Source: JBBQXY01 sp051004815 (GTDB taxonomy: Bacteria > Chloroflexota > Ktedonobacteria > Ktedonobacterales > Ktedonobacteraceae). From it: DNA of 16,740 nt. Shown here in pieces: positions 14,913-16,740 of the stretch (position 1 is its first letter; the number at the start of each line of letters is the position of its first letter). Under the pieces are notes generated by a model. That model ran no database searches. It was given only the letters and a program-made list of their open reading frames with translations, and was not told the DNA's origin. The stretch covers positions 1-16,740 of the forward strand of contig JBPCJY010000266.1 in NCBI GenBank assembly GCA_051004815.1. Reading direction: 5' to 3'. A program made the position numbers and the translations under genes.

Positions 14913-16482
14913 CCAGCACTTCTGTCGTCAAAAGTAAAGCCGCTATACTCGTGGCGTATTGCAAAGCCGAACGCGTCACCTTGACCGGATCGATGATGCC
15001 TACTTCAACCATATCCACGTAGCGATTCGTAAGCACGTTATATCCGTACCGTTTGTTCTCATGTTCCTGTTGTGTCCGCAGCACAGTATCAACCACCACC
15101 GCACCATTCTGTCCACCATTGATCGCTATCTGACGCAACGGCTCTTCCAGGGCGCGTCGCAGAATGTTGATACCAGTGGCCGCATCCCCCGTCAGATGGA
15201 TATCGTCCAGGGCAGCGACAGCATTTAACAATGCCACGCCACCGCCGGGAACGATGCCCTCCTCTACACCGGCACGAGTAGCATTCAAAGCGTCCTCAAC
15301 ACGAGTCTTGCGATACTGTAATTCAACCTCCGTATCAGCCCCAACTTTGATGACAGCAATACCACCAGCTAACCGCGCCAGGCGTTCCAACAACTTTTCG
15401 CGGTCGAAATCGCTGGGGTTCTCTTCAAGCTGCCTCCTGAGTTGGCGCATCCGTGCTTGAATATCCTCTGGCTTACCGTGTCCTTCAATGATCGTCATAT
15501 CGTTCTTATGCGCCACAACCAGGCGTGCTGACCCCAGGTCTGCCAGCGTCGCTTTTGTCAGGTGACGCCCCATCTCCTCACTGATCACCTGCCCTCCGGT
15601 CAGAGTCGCTATATCCAGCAACGCCTCTTTACGTCGATCACCAAAGCTGGGTGCGCGTACCGCCAGTACATTGAGAATACTACGCACTTTATTGGCTACC
15701 AGAGTCGTCAACGCATCACCATCAATATCTTCAGCGATAATCACGAACTCACGGTGGCCCTGTTGCATCACCTGTTCCAGGATAGGCAGCAGTTCTTGTG
15801 CGGCACTGATCTTCTTATCGGTAATGAGAATGAGCGGATTTTCCAGGGCTGCTTCCATCTTCTCTACATTCGTCACAAAATATGCCGAGACAAAACCCCG
15901 GTCAATCTGCATACCCTCGACATACTCAATCTCAAAATTGCCGCTCTTTGACTCTTCAATCGTGATAACCCCATCCCTGCCAACACGCTCCATCACATCG
16001 GCAATGAGTTGACCGATGAAACTATCGGCAGCGGATATCATAGCCAGTTGAGCAATCTCTTTTTTGCCTTCAACGGGCATAGCTACCGTGCGCAGATATT
16101 CAACCACCGCCTCTGTGCCTATCGTTAAACCTTGTTTGATCTGCATCGGGTTCGCACCGGCAGCCAGATTCTTGAGACCCGCCGTTACAATAGCCTGTGC
16201 CAGCACCGTCGCGGTAGTGGTACCATCTCCTGCTACCGTGTTCGTTTTGCTCGCCACCTCCTTCATCAATTGCGCCCCCATGTTCTCCAACGGATCATCG
16301 AGATTGATCTCCTTCGCAATCGTCACACCATCATGAGTAACCGTGGGAATGCCAAACCTCTGGTCAATAGCGATGTTGCGCCCTCTAGGGCCAAGCGTAT
16401 ATTTAACGGCATCGGCCACAATATCAATGCCAGTCTTCAGCGAACGGCGAGCACCGTCATGGAATGCAATTCGTTTTACCAT
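14860..16482 (-). CDS. groEL: Group I chaperonin GroEL (Hsp60)
   Basis: The 540-residue product aligns by eye with GroEL along its whole length: YTLGPRGRNIAID, THDGVTIAKEI (Asp51), the ATP motif VAGDGTTTATVLAQ (Asp86), RDGVITIEESKSG, the apical segment YVEGMQIDRGFVSAYFVTN, VEDALNATRAGVEEGIVPGGG and the end LLTTEVLVTDVP. With a GroES lid it folds proteins in an ATP-driven double ring in the cytosol. The C-terminus ends PAVIDPMPLTGQF, without the Gly-Gly-Met tail. No groES precedes it (258 bases to the edge hold no gene), and no CIRCE element (TTAGCACTC-N9-GAGTGCTAA) is present, so it is probably a second, non-heat-shock-operon copy. GGGAGAG lies nine bases before the ATG. The last 53 bases overlap the convergent kinase gene. 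Confidence 0.96.
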   Translation of the reverse strand: MVKRIAFHDGARRSLKTGIDIVADAVKYTLGPRGRNIAIDQRFGIPTVTHDGVTIAKEINLDDPLENMGAQLMKEVASKTNTVAGDGTTTATVLAQAIVTAGLKNLAAGANPMQIKQGLTIGTEAVVEYLRTVAMPVEGKKEIAQLAMISAADSFIGQLIADVMERVGRDGVITIEESKSGNFEIEYVEGMQIDRGFVSAYFVTNVEKMEAALENPLILITDKKISAAQELLPILEQVMQQGHREFVIIAEDIDGDALTTLVANKVRSILNVLAVRAPSFGDRRKEALLDIATLTGGQVISEEMGRHLTKATLADLGSARLVVAHKNDMTIIEGHGKPEDIQARMRQLRRQLEENPSDFDREKLLERLARLAGGIAVIKVGADTEVELQYRKTRVEDALNATRAGVEEGIVPGGGVALLNAVAALDDIHLTGDAATGINILRRALEEPLRQIAINGGQNGAVVVDTVLRTQQEHENKRYGYNVLTNRYVDMVEVGIIDPVKVTRSALQYATSIAALLLTTEVLVTDVPAVIDPMPLTGQF

Positions 16483-16586
16483 CGCAATGTTCTCTCCCTC
16501 GTTCTATCAATTATCATCCTGCTATCACCCAATTGTTGGACATAGTTAGGAATGCTGTGGGAAAAAAGGGCGCAAAAATAGTGTTA

Positions 16587-16641
16587 GGGGCCGCTTTAGC
16601 ACGCCCAATAGGCGTCAAGGGAAGGGATAGCAAGCGGCCCC
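16587..16641. repeat. 10-bp inverted repeat with inner hairpin upstream of groEL
   Basis: GGGGCCGCTT (16587-16596) and AAGCGGCCCC (16632-16641) are perfect complements. Between them ACGCC (16601-16605) and GGCGT (16611-16615) form a second, inner stem with a 5-base loop. The unit lies about 105-160 bases upstream of the groEL start and lacks any terminator-like T-run. Confidence 0.6.
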
Positions 16642-16653
16642 ATTCCCCTACCA

Positions 16654-16740
16654 GGGCGACCGCAAGGGTCGCCCCTACTATATACGCTTGGCTTCTCCTT
16701 ATGGGAGCGGCTCACAGAGCCGCATCGTGTATAGTAGGGG
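16654..16740. repeat. Compound palindromic element at the right edge
   Basis: Three nested or adjacent stems are seen: GGGCGACC (16654-16661) with GGTCGCCC (16667-16674); CCCCTACTATATACG (16672-16686) with CGTGTATAGTAGGGG (16726-16740), 15 pairs with a single G-T; and, inside that, GCGGCTC (16707-16713) with GAGCCGC (16717-16723). The GGGCGACC-type hairpin resembles intergenic palindromic repeats that recur in Chloroflexota genomes. The element may continue beyond the window. Confidence 0.6.

Noticed and set aside
16483..16740. CIRCE/HrcA operator or groES upstream of groEL
   Set aside because: TTAGCAC occurs at 16596-16602, but it is not followed by a spaced GAGTGCTAA, and no 95-residue groES-like frame exists before the edge.
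1..16740. CRISPR array, insertion sequence or prophage
   Set aside because: No regularly spaced direct repeats, transposase, integrase or phage structural genes are seen in any frame.

Overview
The window looks like chromosomal DNA from a soil-type, high-complexity member of the Chloroflexota, most likely Ktedonobacteria. This rests on my recognition of the style of the proteins (multi-PAS histidine kinases, a CheB/CheR/PAS/kinase giant protein, a group I chaperonin lacking the GGM tail, an alpha-solenoid protein of the SWIM-finger-associated type) and on the palindrome-rich intergenic DNA at the right edge. No phage, plasmid, insertion sequence or CRISPR array is visible.

Left part (207-3821, all on the minus strand): a two-gene operon, glycine oxidase-type flavoenzyme (thiO-like) followed by a fold-type I PLP aminotransferase, joined by a TAATG stop/start overlap. 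Upstream of it lies 355 bp of gene-free but highly structured DNA (tandem GTGACA repeats, several long inverted repeats), and then an APH(6)-type aminoglycoside kinase. Middle (4042-8215): two plus-strand genes, an alpha-helical repeat protein and a MaoC-type hydratase, converge with a small overlap on a UlaG-like metallo-beta-lactamase-fold hydrolase, followed by an AI-2E/PerM-family membrane protein, both on the minus strand.

Signalling block (8327-14912): a minus-strand unit encodes CheB methylesterase, CheR methyltransferase, a long coiled coil, PAS and histidine kinase domains, then a single-domain response regulator overlapping by GTGA. The big sensor is split into two reading frames by what looks like one extra base in a GGG run near 10210. 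Across a divergent intergenic region lie a truncated tRNA 5' half, an intact tRNA-Arg(TCG), and a second, plus-strand, triple-PAS histidine kinase without an adjacent regulator. That kinase runs 53 bp into the 3' end of a convergent groEL paralogue (14860-16482), which has no groES beside it in the window and no CIRCE operator that I can find. The last 150 bp upstream of groEL are a cluster of palindromes.

I see no obvious new multi-gene system. The observations most worth checking are the frameshifted CheB/CheR/kinase gene, the broken tRNA next to the intact one, the mutually exclusive stems at 2806-2890, the unexplained open frame upstream of the CheB/CheR gene, and the palindrome cluster at the right edge.
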